Assembly: GCF_018812025.1 (NCBI RefSeq)
Contig: NC_063061.1
Span: 8,053,415 to 8,117,414, forward strand
Origin: Megalobrama amblycephala
Lineage: Eukaryota > Chordata > Actinopteri > Cypriniformes > Xenocyprididae
DNA: 64,000 bases
Direction: 5' to 3'
Every line of letters begins with the position of its first letter. Position 1 is the stretch's first letter. A program made the position numbers and the translations under genes. Of this stretch, positions 12,548 through 24,638 are shown one piece after another. The notes below the pieces were generated by a model. The model searched no databases, had not been told where the DNA came from, and saw only the letters and a program-made list of their open reading frames with translations.

Positions 12548-13696
12548 CTAAAGCGCAGGCGGGGCTCCAGAGGGCCGCAGAGGAGCCAGAGCGACAGACG
12601 ACCAAAGGGGAGCAGGAGGGAGTGAGGAAGCCAACGGAGCGTGAGGGACGAAGGGACGAGGTGAAATCCGAGGAGTGCAGTCCTGATGTGAGGGCAGGCC
12701 GACGAACGACCGATGCGGAACCGGGGGAAGGATGGAGCCTGGCGGAACTGGTGGACTGATGGGCCACGGTGGAGATGAAGGAGGTTGGAGCCAAGGGGGA
12801 GCAGATGGACCAACGGGCCGAGGTGGAGTCCTGGGTGAGGTGGCTTGAGGTGGAGGTGCAGTGTGGACATAAGTGGGAGGAGGCGGGAGAGGGAGGCAGG
12901 GAGGGAAAACAGTCTTTGGGCTGGAGAGTTCAATAGCAAAGTTCATAATAGGAGCGGGCTCGTGATAGGCTGGAGCGGCTGGCTCGGCGGTAGCGGCTGG
13001 AGCTGAGGGCTCGGCGAAGGAGCATGGAGATACTGGCTCGGCGGAGACTGGAGAAACTCGCTCGGCGGAGACTGGAGAAACTCGCTCGGCGGAGACTGGA
13101 GATAATGGCTCGGTGGCTGAAGCCGAGGGCCAGTCCATCCCTTCAAATACAATCAGAATTCCCGTAGGAACGGGAGCGGGCTCGGCGGAGACCGGAGCTG
13201 TTTGCTCGGCGGCGGAGACTGGAGTGGACTTGGGCTTTCTCTTCTTCCTCCGCCTTCTGGACCCAGCAGAGGAGTGAGGGTCCAGCATGGGACAGGCAGG
13301 GAGTTCGCTGGAGGGGCATGCGGAGGAAGACGGAGGCTGACTGACTGGCCCGGCCAACCGTGTTTCTGGATGGACTGGAGACAAACACTCATCCTGAACC
13401 TTATCAACGAGGAATTTGGAGCCATTTAACCACAAAATTAAATTGATAGTTTCGCTTAAGGAGAAACGATAATCAGGTTCATCAAAACAGATAGTGTCGT
13501 CATCCAGTCCATCCAGAAACAGGGAGATTAAACAAGCATCAGGCCAGTCAGACAGAAAAGCGAGCTCAACGAACTCCTCCACATACCTCTCCAGCGAACG
13601 ACCAACCTGCAGGAGCCCGATGAGGCGATCGCCGGTTGACAGAGGAGTGGGAGGCATTGGAGGAGCAGGAGCCAGGGAGCAGAGGAAAGTCTCCAT
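12548..13696 (-). CDS. Gag-like protein of a non-autonomous LTR retrotransposon
   Basis: A 382-residue reading frame inside the LTR pair, starting 41 nt after the 5' LTR on the - strand. The N-terminal ~110 residues resemble fish Ty3-type Gag: GRSLERYVEEFVELA, then WPDACLISLFLDGLDD. A basic patch RRRRKKRK at about 169-176 follows. The rest is Pro/Ser/Ala-rich with repeated SPVSAE units. I see no zinc knuckle, protease, reverse transcriptase or integrase, and the space between the LTRs (about 1.65 kb) is too short for pol. Movement would need enzymes supplied by another element. The frame is open throughout, suggesting a recent copy or selection. Downstream of its stop another - strand frame covers the 27-bp tandem repeat. 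Confidence 0.7.
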   Translation of the reverse strand: METFLCSLAPAPPMPPTPLSTGDRLIGLLQVGRSLERYVEEFVELAFLSDWPDACLISLFLDGLDDDTICFDEPDYRFSLSETINLILWLNGSKFLVDKVQDECLSPVHPETRLAGPVSQPPSSSACPSSELPACPMLDPHSSAGSRRRRKKRKPKSTPVSAAEQTAPVSAEPAPVPTGILIVFEGMDWPSASATEPLSPVSAERVSPVSAERVSPVSAEPVSPCSFAEPSAPAATAEPAAPAYHEPAPIMNFAIELSSPKTVFPPCLPLPPPPTYVHTAPPPQATSPRTPPRPVGPSAPPWLQPPSSPPWPISPPVPPGSILPPVPHRSFVGLPSHQDCTPRISPRPFVPHAPLASSLPPAPLWSSVALAPLRPSGAPPAL

Positions 13697-13736
13697 TTTT
13701 CTCTTGTGGAAATCCAGCGGTATTGGTCCGTTCTTC

Positions 13737-14007
13737 TGTTACAGTTGCTGGTGTAGAGATGAGGCAGATACGGATTTCCACAATAACATTAGATACTTTA
13801 ATCAATCACAGGCAGGGATCACCAAACGCAAACATAACACAACAGAGAACGGACAGGGAGTGAGTCCGTTATATGGGGAGTGCTGAGGAGGAGGTCCAGG
13901 TGAAGATGATCTGTGATGATGGGGAGATGACGAGGGAAGTGAGTGCAGGTGTGGAGAACAGGAGGAACATGGAAATTGTAGTCCAGGGAGACAGGGGATC
14001 TGTGACA
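13737..14007 (-). repeat. 5' LTR of the gag-only retrotransposon
   Basis: About 271 bp, direct repeat of 11815-12089 with a few small indels and substitutions. It lies upstream of the Gag-like frame on the - strand. The bases following it do not show a primer binding site I can match to a tRNA. Confidence 0.88.
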
Positions 14008-14825
14008 CTATGTTCCAATTTAGGCATTTTATTTTATACGTGAAATACCTTTAACTGTACTTTTACTTTTTTTATCAACACTTAAATGTAGATAAGTTTC
14101 ATTTAAAAAAAAAAAAGGAAAAAAAAGGAAACATTTTAAACAAAAAGCTGAGAAAATTGCATTTTTGCCAAAGACTACATCCAGATGGGATTCAGAACGA
14201 TGATCAAACACAGGTGGAGTAGTCCATATAAACAACTCCAAAGCTTCATAGTCCTCATAGTCCACATAACGATTTTATTTATATGTTGTTTAATGTTTGA
14301 TGATCACTTTATTTTATATTTGTGTGAGTAATCTTTAATCGCTTGTTTCAGCTTCTTCTTCTGCATTTTGATACGGAGATTCTGTATTCTTTCAGAAGAT
14401 GTGTAACAGCGCCCCCTACCGTATATAGCCTGAAAATTCAGTCAATGGCGAGGAAAGTAGTTTTTGAAATAAATTCCTATGTACACTACCAGTGGACTAG
14501 CCTACACAACAATTCAAATACCCAGAATTAGGAATATATGTGTTTTCTTTATAAATCAATATTTTCAAATTATGTACTTTTATACTATACTTTTATAAAT
14601 ATATCTCGATCAAAGACTGAGTCCAAGTATAGGCCAAATATACTTAGACTTTTCTGTCAGTATAAGTCAAGCATACTTAAGTGCAATTTTAAGTATATTT
14701 CTCAGAAGTGCATAAAGTATATTTCTGAGAAGTATATAAAATGTAGACTGAAAGTATACTTATTTTTAGTTTAAAAGAAGTATGCTAATAGCGCACTTGA
14801 ATAAACTTCTTTTTCTTAAGGGTAG

Positions 14826-17297
14826 GTATGGAGAACATGCAATTTTGTATCAATGCAGCATAATCATTAGTAGTGTGTAACTCATCTCACACCATTTGAG
14901 TTACAAACATGAATTATAGCTCAGTTTACCCTGCTTGTTTAGGAGAGATGTACATTTTAGACTTACGTAACTAACAGAACTACAGAATAGGGGTGTGACG
15001 AGAGAGGAGACAGGATTTTTGCACAGTATTTTTAAGAAATCCTCAATGATGAAATTCATGACTAGAAAAATAGTCTGCAGGTGCATTTGAAATGTTTTAA
15101 CTAATCATCTTGTAATGAATATCATTTCAGTTCTATTCTGAGTATGAATTATCATATGCAGTAAAAGACAACAATACTCAAGCACTGTAAAAGGTTTTGA
15201 CACAAACTCAACTGACTGGATTCTCTTCTGCATGTTTTCATATGAGTCTCTTCAGATCTTATAACTGTACATGAGCTTCTACAACTTTTGACCTCCTAAC
15301 TGAACTCCTTTCCACAAATTGATAATAGAAATAAAATAATTTATAAATTAAAATGAATAACAGTTTTCTTTTAGTCTTATTAAGTGCAAACAATAAGTGC
15401 AGCCATAATCAAAGTACAATATTCAAAGTGCAAATAAGAGACCAAATTTTTCTTCAAGCATGATTCAGAGCTAAGAGATGGTTACAACTACACAGCCCAG
15501 CCTAAGATAGCTTTCATATTGGGAGATATTTTCATGCATGTCATCACCATTTTCACAGATTTGCGTTGTTGTAGTTTACACAGAGACGATAACTGTATCA
15601 TTTTCAAATAAATGCACTTTGAAACCCATTTTCAAAAGTTTGCGTTTTCAGGCCCCCAAAATGCTGCTGTCATGTAAATGAACGGCCAAATTGCACAAAA
15701 TGTTTTCCGTATTTAGTTGAAAATGGTGTCATGTAAACAGCCCCTAAGTTTGCAGGCTTGCCTCCAAGTGGCTTTCCTTGGAGTTTTTAATAATAAGGTG
15801 ATGAGTTGAATCAGGTGTTTGATTAGGGTGACATGATCTAAACTGTGCAGTGGTGTGGGTACTCCAGGACCAGGGTTGGGAACCGCTGCATTTAGGGGAC
15901 ATTTTTTAAGTTGACAAAAAGAGTTGTGTAAACGGCCCCTAAGTGGAAAAAAACATAACCCCTGCTAACGCTGCGATACGCAGGGAAGGAGACAAGAGGT
16001 CACTTTTTTTGAATGGATGTCAATGGAGGAGAGGCTCTTGTGAGGAAATAGCTTATCATTTAATGAATCAACAGCCCATCGGCTAATCTTCAATGTTTGC
16101 TCTTAAACATTCGTTGAAGAAGGTGGGATGAGGTGGAAATGAAATGAGATGTCAGTATCTATGAAAGGAAAAAGCAGCTGGATTTGACAAAAGGTGCTTA
16201 AAACAAAACAAAGATGTAAACAAACCTAAGTTGCACCATCAATCATTTGTGATCCAGGTTGTACATAATGTTGTTCCTACTTTCAAAGTCTATGCCTGTT
16301 ACCTGTTGTCAAAGTCTCACTATCTTAATCTTGTTCTTCATTCTGATTGATGCTTTTCAGCCCCTCAACTTGTCCGGTTAACTCTGCGTTTCACTTCATA
16401 TCTCACATACGGTCTAAAAACTTTCACACTACTTATGCTTGTTGCCCTCCTTTTTCATACTCTACACTATTATGTAAATGCAAGCTCAATTTCACACATT
16501 GTGTTACAAAATGTCAGAATGCAACTCATACTGATTCTGAACACTAAAAACTTTAAACCATTTAAATTTGCTGCCAAAAAAAAAAACTTCTTAAAATGGT
16601 TTTATTATTTGACCATTTATTTTTTGGGAAATACAGGAAATTGTTGGTGGAGAAAAGTAAAAACGTGACTATATCTCAGTATAATCACTACATGATAAAT
16701 AACAGAGAGCAACAACAAACACAACAACAAGAGCAAAATAACATTAAAATCATCAAAAATAAACAGTAATTGCATAATTTATTCATGCCATGGTACATGC
16801 TGGGGACGACATCTATCAAAATCACAATTTACAGTGTTAAGTACTTACACTTAATCCAACCACTCTGAATTTACCTGGCTGTTATTCACCTTATAAAAAG
16901 AAATCAAGTTTAAACTCCAAAACATCAAGCAAAAATTCTAGAAATTTATGTGAACTGTCAAATCACACAGTAATGCAATAACATAATTATCTTTTTTTTT
17001 AACATTGCAATGCAGAGAGCATGAATTCTTGTAAATTGTGTCTTTTTTTTATTGTATTGTCCTACTAAAATACCAGAATTTACTCTAAATGTTGCATTCT
17101 CAGTGCTTCCACAAGGGCTACTATATCAGGCATTAATGTAAACTATCTTCTTCTATGGTCAGTTTTCTCTTTCAGGTCAACTATTGTCAAGTTGCAGCAA
17201 CAGTTTCAAGAAAATTTGCAGAAACATTTTTATGTAGCTTCTAGAATAATAACACAGTTTAAGGGCACAGACATTTGACGGTAACTCCATCGCCGCC
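14826..17297. other. No gene found; scattered repeat fragments
   Basis: AT-rich sequence without convincing exons. About 15600-15740 has the TCATGTAAACAGCCCC motif of a dispersed element. About 15745-15900 ends CAGGACCAGGGTTGGGAACC, a remnant of the small hAT-type repeat also nested near 37360. The rest I cannot assign. Confidence 0.4.
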
Positions 17298-18259
17298 TTA
17301 AAGGGATAGTTCACCCAAAAATGAACATTCTGTCATCATTTACTCACCCTCATGTTGTTTCAAATCTGTATAAATTTCTTTCTTCTGTGGAACACAAAAG
17401 AAGATATTTTGAAGAACTGACTTCCATTTTATGGACCAAATAAAATATGGACCAAACTCAGATAAGAGTTGCATGATTCTGGATAAATTGAGAATATCTT
17501 TTTTTAAATAGAGATCACAAATCTCCTACTATTCTGAAAAGACAGCTAAACAAAATAACATGTAATTTACTTGAAGTTCTGACAAAATGTTAATTGTTGC
17601 AGTCTATTTAAAAATATTTAATAATTTGAATTATCATCTTTTTAAAATCAGTTTGAATGAATGATTCAGTGACTCACTCACAAAGACTTAATTTGTTTCA
17701 TTACTGGATGAATCAGCATTTTTGAATGAATCTCTTGAATGAATGATTCAGTGACAAATACATTTTTTTAACAGTCAATTTTTTGCCACCTACTGGTGTA
17801 ACGATTCTTAGTTTCTTTCAAAATGTGATTTACTCTATTTTGATCGCTAATGTAGACATCAGTGTTTATATCTGAACTATACACTTTTATCTCAGTTCTT
17901 CTATGATAATATGAATGTAACACAGAAATAATGACACTGTGTGGCTGAAAAGATTGTTTGTGAATCTGTTTCATTACTTATACATAACATCTGCTCTGTC
18001 TGGGTCAGCGGCAGCTCCAGTGAAGATTTTAATGTTCCGCTGTGATCAGACTTGTCAACGGTTTAACAGACAAACTAAGGCGTTGTCATTTAGGAATAAG
18101 ATCACGCGGGTGTTTGAATTGAAATTGCGACTTAATCATGCAGGCCTATACTGACACATTTCTTAAAATACCTTCTTTTGTGTCATTAAGTTTTGGAACG
18201 ACATGAGGGTTGAATAAATGATGACAGACTTTTCATTTTTGGGTGAACTATCTCTTTAA
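17298..18259. mobile_element. TTAA-flanked Angel-like element, full length
   Basis: TTAA at 17298-17301 and 18256-18259. Ends AAGGGATAGTTCACCC and GGGTGAACTATCTCTTT are inverted repeats. About 950 bp, non-coding. Confidence 0.75.
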
Positions 18260-18743
18260 GTGCTGAGGTTTGTTATTTCAAAATAACAAAAGAACACACG
18301 TCAGATATACACAACATGACTGCATGTGTGCGATGCATTCGCAATGCATTCACAACTGCCCTATCTTGCATCCTGCTCTCTTTCCTCAATTCTTTCCGAC
18401 CTCTGCTTACTCTTCCAGTCGCTGACATTGCTATTGTGTGTCCTAGTACCAGAGTTGGTTCAAGTTTGACCTATCTGATTTTCTTTGACCTGTTCTCCCT
18501 TACATCCCTGAACTCCAGTTACATCCACTCTCTTAAGCCCAGTCAGGAAAGTGTTAACATGCTAGAACATGCATCAGTGATATGCCCAGTAAACACACAA
18601 GTGTTATTCCAGGCATCTGTGATCCGCAAATGCTGGTAATATTTGTATACTGTGCATTCACTCGGCTGGATCAATGCGATAACCTCTACTCTGCTTCTAC
18701 ACATGAAATGTAGGATGCTTTCTGACCACTGTGTGATGTTATC

Positions 18744-21186
18744 TTAAAGGATTAGTTCACTTTCAAATTAAATTTTCCTGATAATTTACTCACCCCCATG
18801 TCATCCAAGATGTTCATGTCCTTCTCTCTTCAGTCGAAAAGAAATTAAGTTTTTTGATGAAAACATTCCAGGATTTTTCTCCATTTAGTGGACTTCAATG
18901 GCCTCCAAACGGTCAAAATTACAGTTTCAGTGCAGCTTCAAAGCGTTCTACGAGATCCCAGACGAGGAATAAGGGTCTTATCTAGAGAAACCATCGCTCA
19001 TTTTCTAAAAAAAAATAAAAAAATTATATATGTTTTAACCATAAATGCTCATCTTGAACTAGCTCTCTTCTTCTTCTTCTCTATTTGAATTCCAGCAGTG
19101 TAGATGCTGCTAAGTGTATTACTGCCCTCCTCAGGTCAAAGTTACTGCCCTCCTCAGGTCAAAGTTTGAACTAACTGTTATATACTTGCACAAGCATATT
19201 GTATATGACAATTTAGTTCAAACTTTGACCTGAGGAGGGCAGAAATACACTTAGCAGTGTCTTCACTGTTGGAATTCAAATAGAGAAGAAGAAAAGAGCT
19301 ATTTCAAGATGAGCATTTATGGTTAAAATGTATAAAAATTTTATTTATTTTTTAAAAAATGTGTGATGGTTTCTCTAGATAAGACCCTTATTTCTCGTCT
19401 GGGATCTCGTAGAACGCTTTGAAGCGGCACTGAAACTGTAATTTTGACCTTCAACCGTTTGGAGGCCATTGAAGTCCACTATAAGGAGAATAATCCTGGA
19501 ATGTTTTCATCAAAAACCTTAACACTCTGAGGTCTGAAAACGCGCCGGCGCGTTTTGCAGGTTTTTTTTCACATTGCAGCAAAACAGACTTAAAATACTC
19601 CGTCATTTTTTGTCATAGAGACATAAGTAATATATCAATTGAAACTATAGAATATCTTCTTTTATTTGTATACACTCAGAGTAAAAACACAATGTTGTGC
19701 TTTTTGTAAAATAAAGAAAATTAACATGATGCGTGATTTCTCCTCTCCCTCTGAACGAAGTCCAATCTGATAGTTCTCAGAAAATGAACTGTAACTTAGT
19801 GAATACTAATCACAGAAAAATTAAACTTATGTCTAAAAAAACGTTAAGATGTCAGGTTTTAAATCATGTAAGTCAAATCGAAAACAAACCTTCTGTGTTT
19901 ATGTAATATGTATGAAAAGAGAGCCATGTCAGAAGTCCGTGATTCAGCTCATTATCCGCTAATGCGGCCACGCCCACGGAGCGAGCGCTATTCAGACGCA
20001 AATTCAGAGGCAATACATGCATTCATCGTCTCAATCATGTATTTATTGTCTTGAAAAGTGTTTATCTGGATGTAAAAGTCATGGTTAGCGAGCTCTAGAA
20101 GACATGCAGTTAGTTCCTGTTTTCTTTTCTTCTATAGATGAATTTTAGATGAGTTTTTGTTTCTTTAGCGCCCTCTGGCTGCAGTATGAATTGGAAACTC
20201 CATTCATGGAATAGCCTCTTCTTCTTTTAGATGAATTTGTGGACTAAAAATGCACAGAGAGCGCCCTCCGACTTCAAGGATGAATTGAAAACACCAGCGC
20301 TCATAGTAATGACAATGAATATTAAATAAATATAACTCCTCTGTATAGAAAATTGACATAAGCATTTGAGAATCCAATATTTCTCCAAATGTGCATGCTT
20401 TTAAACTAAAAGCCTATATTCAGACTCTTTGCATCACAGAAATACATTATATTTTAAAGTATAATATAAAACCATTACTTTATATTGTAATAATATTTTT
20501 CTGTATGTTTCATATATCATGATGAGCTTGAGACATCACAGAAGGTTTTTTTCACAGCCTACCTGACTGAAATGCCTCATTAATATGCAAGTCATTTCAG
20601 CTCATTACTATGCAATTCTTTTGTCTTCTCAGGTGAGAATGGCCCATTATTCAGTGGTGATTCACGCCTCCACGCATACTGTGTTTCTTGGCAAAAAGTG
20701 TCTTACAAAAACTAAATCAATATATTGTTTTATATGAAGGAGTAGGCAGCATAATTTGTACATAATTTTGAAGCAAAAACTCTAGTTTACAACCTCCAAT
20801 TCCCTAAAATATTGTAAACACATATTTACTATACTTTTTTTGGCCTTATTTCAGTGACTTAAGTTTTTTGTTTTTTCAGTAACCACGCATAAACATTATT
20901 CCTTCAAAAACACAAACATGTACATACATGTTCCTCATATATTATTGTAGCCTAGTTTGTGCTGAATACAGTGTAATGACACTTTTGTCATTTATATGTT
21001 TATGAACAACTGAAAAAAGCACAAATGTCAGGGCATGTCAAAACTTCTCCAGGCCCCAAATCAGCCTCAGACTCCAGAGGGTTAATTTCTTTTTGACTGA
21101 AGAAAGAAAGACATGGACACCTTGCATGACATGGGGGTGAGTAAATTATCAGGAAATTTTAATTTGAAAGTGAACTAATCCTTTAA
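18744..21186. mobile_element. TTAA-flanked foldback element (outer), interrupted
   Basis: TTAA at both ends, with ends AAGGATTAGTTCACTTTC and GAAAGTGAACTAATCCTT. The arms are inverted copies (for example GTCTGGGATCTCGTAGAACG on one side and its complement on the other). Same family as 50548-51438. Its right arm is split at 19519. Confidence 0.78.
19519..21085. mobile_element. Nested TTAA-flanked element with CACTCTGAGGTCTGA ends
   Basis: TTAA at 19519-19522 and 21082-21085 brackets 1,559 bp. Left end CACTCTGAGGTCTGA, right end (complement) CCCTCTGGAGTCTGAGG. Excision restores ACCTTAATTTCTTTT, matching the opposite arm of the host element. TTAA duplication with C-rich ends suits piggyBac or Kolobok superfamilies; no transposase is visible. 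Confidence 0.72.
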
Positions 21187-21235
21187 GCAATAAGTGGCAA
21201 TTAGCAGATGCTTTTGTACAAAGCAACTTATGGTG
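21187..21235 (-). repeat. SINE tail fragment, minus strand
   Basis: TTAGCAGATGCTTTTGTACA then AAGCAACTTA is the complement of the usual tail (AAGTCGCTTTGGATAAAAGC-like) of the tRNA-derived SINE seen at 25773. Confidence 0.5.
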
Positions 21236-22607
21236 CTCTTACACTTTCCCAAACACTAACCATTAACTACAGTATCTCTGAAATCAGACAATAATAAGCT
21301 GATAGTGTTTGAGACTCAACACCATCCCACAGCCTAACACTAACAATTCCCCTATCTCTAAAATCTGATTGACAAAAATATTGTTTCAGGAACGAAGACT
21401 GTTTGTTCAACTTTTATGCCCTTAATGTTGTGACCATTATTTTCTTATTTATGTTTAGATATAATAATCAAGAATAGTCCCTAATATCTATATTTTTCTG
21501 TGCTATTAAGGCCAATATTGTCAATACTGATATGAAATGAAAATGTTTTTAGGATAAAATGTTTAATTCAGTATTATATTTTAAAGTTTTTTTTTTTTTT
21601 TCATTTTAAAACTGTTTAGCATTTATGAACAAAAATTAGACAATACAAATGATTAGGCATAAACAAACTATCTACTCACAGTAAATCGGCAAAAGTATTT
21701 TAAGGTTGACATTTACATGGATTTATTTCTAATTACACAAATACAATGTAACTTTATTGTAAAACTCCTGGGCACTGGTAACAAGATTGCATAATACAGT
21801 ATTGTAATACACCACCGCCAGCAAGGGAACTGTAACATTTTAAGATCAAATCAATCCGGCCTGGGCAGCAGATACAGATGGAGACAGTGGGAGATGAGAG
21901 CACAGAATCATGCATGAAGACAGACAGTCAACAGAAATCCTTCAGAAGACTCTGAGAACCACAGTACAGCATGTAATGATAACCCATGTTTACATCTGGA
22001 TGAAATAGGAATCAAAGGAAAATGAAAGACAGCAAGTGAAAGAAAGAGGATGGGAGAAAAAGATGTGTAGCTGCAGGTGTTGAATGGTATTGCATGTCCA
22101 ATATGTTGACTACAGGAGGTTGTTATTGGAGCTGGGTTTGTAATGAAATATCTCTTTCCTGGCAGAAACTCAACACTTATTGTTACAGGGCCCTATAGAG
22201 GTATCTTTATCTATTAGTACCTCTACTGCTGCACCAGCAAGCTTTGAAAAGAGGTATTTCCCCCTTCGGTTCATTCGGTTCTATATATAGGTAACAGAAG
22301 AGGTATGAAGGTAATAAGATCCAGACTGCATCCTTACAAATGCAATTTTGTGCTTCTATAAGGGAAAATGGTAGGTTTCTGTTTAATTGCGTGACCGAAA
22401 CTGAACTGATATAAATATGATCATGCCTGTGTGCAAATATATTGGTAAATTCTGTACATGACTTGGTTCACTGACAGAACTAAATGGGTGAGACTGGAAG
22501 CAAAAGCATTTTGCTGCATTTAAAGTTTAGTTAATTCAGACCAGCGATTTACATTTTTAAATGTTTTAATATTTGTTAGGCCCATATTGTATATATATTT
22601 TAAAGCC

Positions 22608-23494
22608 TTAAAGGTGCCCTATAAAAATTGAATTTATCTTGGCATAGTTAAATAACAAGAGTTCTTCTTATATAAATCTCATTTGTTTAAAAGACCTCCG
22701 GAAAACAGGCGAATCTCAACATAACACCGACTGTTACGTAACAGTCGGGATCATTAATATGTACGCCCCCAATATTTGCATATGCCAGCTCATGTTCAAG
22801 GCATTAGACAAGGGCTGGCAGTATTAATGTCTGGATCTGTGCAAAGCTGAATCATCAGACTAGGTAAGCAAGCAAGAACAATAGCGAAAAATGGCAGATG
22901 GAGCAATAATAACTGACATGATCCATGATATCACAATATTTTTAGTGATATTTGTAAATTGTCTTTCTAAATGTTTCATTAGCATGTTGCTAATGTACTG
23001 TTAAAAATGGTTAAAGTTACCATCGTTTATTACTATATTCACGGAGACAAGACTGTCGTTATTTTCATTTTTTAAACACTTGCAGTCTGTATAATTCATA
23101 AACACAACTTCATTCTTTATAAGTCTCTCCAACAGTGTTTAATGTTAGCTTTAGCCATGGAGCATAGCCTCAAACTCATTAAGAATCAAATGTAAACATC
23201 CAAATAAATACCATACTTACGCGATTAGACATGCTGCATGACGAACACTTTGTAAAGATCCATTTTGAGGGTTATATTAGCTGTGTGACATTTGTTTATG
23301 CTGGTTAAGGCAAGCGCGAGCTCCGGGGGAGGGGAGCACAAGATTTAAAGGGGCCGCGCAGCCTGAATCAGCGCATAAAAAATGAATAAAGAAAAATCTA
23401 TGGGGTATTTTGAGCTGAAACTTCACAGACACATTCAGAGGACACCTTAGACTTATATTACATCTTTTAAAAAGATGTTCTACGACACCTTTAA
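22608..23494. mobile_element. TTAA-flanked element, palindrome-bearing family, copy 1
   Basis: TTAA at 22608-22611 and 23491-23494; 879 bp between. Ends AAGGTGCCCTATAAAAA and TACGACACCTT. Contains a perfect 22-bp palindrome at 22727-22748. Same family as 33089-34040 and 48190-49136. Confidence 0.8.
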
Positions 23495-24245
23495 GGCCCG
23501 TTCACACCAAGAACGATAACTATAAAAATAACTATAACGTTAACTATATTTCCGTCCACACCAATGAAAGATAACAGTCTGTTTATTCTAAGCTTGCACA
23601 CTGTGGTTTCAAAGTGTGTTCAACATGTTTTTGCTGTTCTTGTTGCATTTACACGGCTTTAACCAGCAGATGTCCTCAGCATGCTATGTTTGGAGTGAAT
23701 CTAATCTAATCTAATATCTAATCTATCTAATCTAATAGTGAATTTAGCTGGCAAAGTCAATATAGTGGAATAAATCACTTCAACTTCAAAGGAAGCAAGA
23801 CAATACTGTCGAAACTAGTGCTGGATACCTGAGGTAATTTTATGTTACACTTGTTTGCTAGACTGGCATAATGATCTCATTGTTAATATTTCTCACCATT
23901 TATTCAGAGGTTATGACCGATTGTTTTCCATATATCCATTTTCTTATTCTTGAAAAGGGGATTTGACTTGTCAAACAGTGGTGGATTTTTCTGGACCTCA
24001 GCAATTAACTTCTCCGTAATGTCGTCTGCTATTTTAAGTGTGCGAGCGCTGAAATTAGAATGGATTCTGATTGGCTGTCAGTGTTTTATCATTCAACACC
24101 TTTAAAAAAAAAAAATCGTTCTGAAAGTGATCCCAGCGATATCGTTTCTCTATATCATTATCGTTATAGCTGTGGTGTGGACAGTGCTATTCTTTTATAT
24201 TCAAAATTATTTTTGGAACTATATCTTTCTATGACATATATCCAT
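23494..24245. mobile_element. hAT-like element fragment (GGCCCGTTCACACC end)
   Basis: Begins GGCCCGTTCACACCAAGAAC then GATAACTATAAAAATAACTA, a common fish hAT-type terminus. Inverted matching motifs TATCGTTATAGCTGTGGTG occur near 24160-24180, but the right end is lost. Contains an imperfect TAATC pentamer run at 23696-23737. Confidence 0.5.
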
Positions 24246-24638
24246 TGAGATGATGTGACTCTAACTGTAAAACTGATAAAATTGCTACAGGGCAGAGATA
24301 ATAAACACCATAATAAAACACTGTAAATTATAATAATAATAATAATACATGTAATAAACACTATTATAAAACTGATTCACCATATTCCATATTAAACAAT
24401 AGTTCTGAAATCTATTCAATTTAGATGTAAAAGTCGACTGTATCATATTTGATACATGAATTTCTAAGACCTCTAAATTATCAACATCAAATCAAAACTT
24501 TGCAGAAAAACCTGTTGCACACAATCTACTACTATCCGATTGATAGTTTACTTTTTAGTAAGTAAAAGGCCTTTTAGTTTAATTCTAAAAATGTCCACCT
24601 TCAGGTTGTGGTACATGTGTGTTTGTGCTGTGAAATCT

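Larger units (their letters stand above)
11810..14012 (-). mobile_element. Complete non-autonomous LTR retrotransposon with CTATG target duplication
   Basis: CTATG occurs at 11810-11814 and again at 14008-14012, directly outside the two LTRs: a 5-bp target site duplication. The flanks belong to one older element. A second copy of that older element (46693-47158) has the uninterrupted site at about 47118-47140, giving an empty-site comparison. The element holds LTRs, polypurine tract, one Gag-like frame and a GC-rich repeat. Confidence 0.85.
11458..14825. mobile_element. AAGTATACTT-rich foldback DNA element, split by the LTR retrotransposon
   Basis: Left end CTACCCTAACAAAAAAAG and right end CTTTTTCTTAAGGGTAG are terminal inverted repeats. 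The interior is full of AAGTATACTT and TAAGTATAC palindromic motifs on both sides of the LTR insertion. Without the insertion it is about 1.2 kb. No coding capacity; superfamily not determined. Confidence 0.7.

Noticed and set aside
12129..12551. Gly/Ser/His-rich + strand frames over the tandem repeat
   Set aside because: They are shadows of the 27-bp repeat, antisense to the Gag-like frame, with no independent support.
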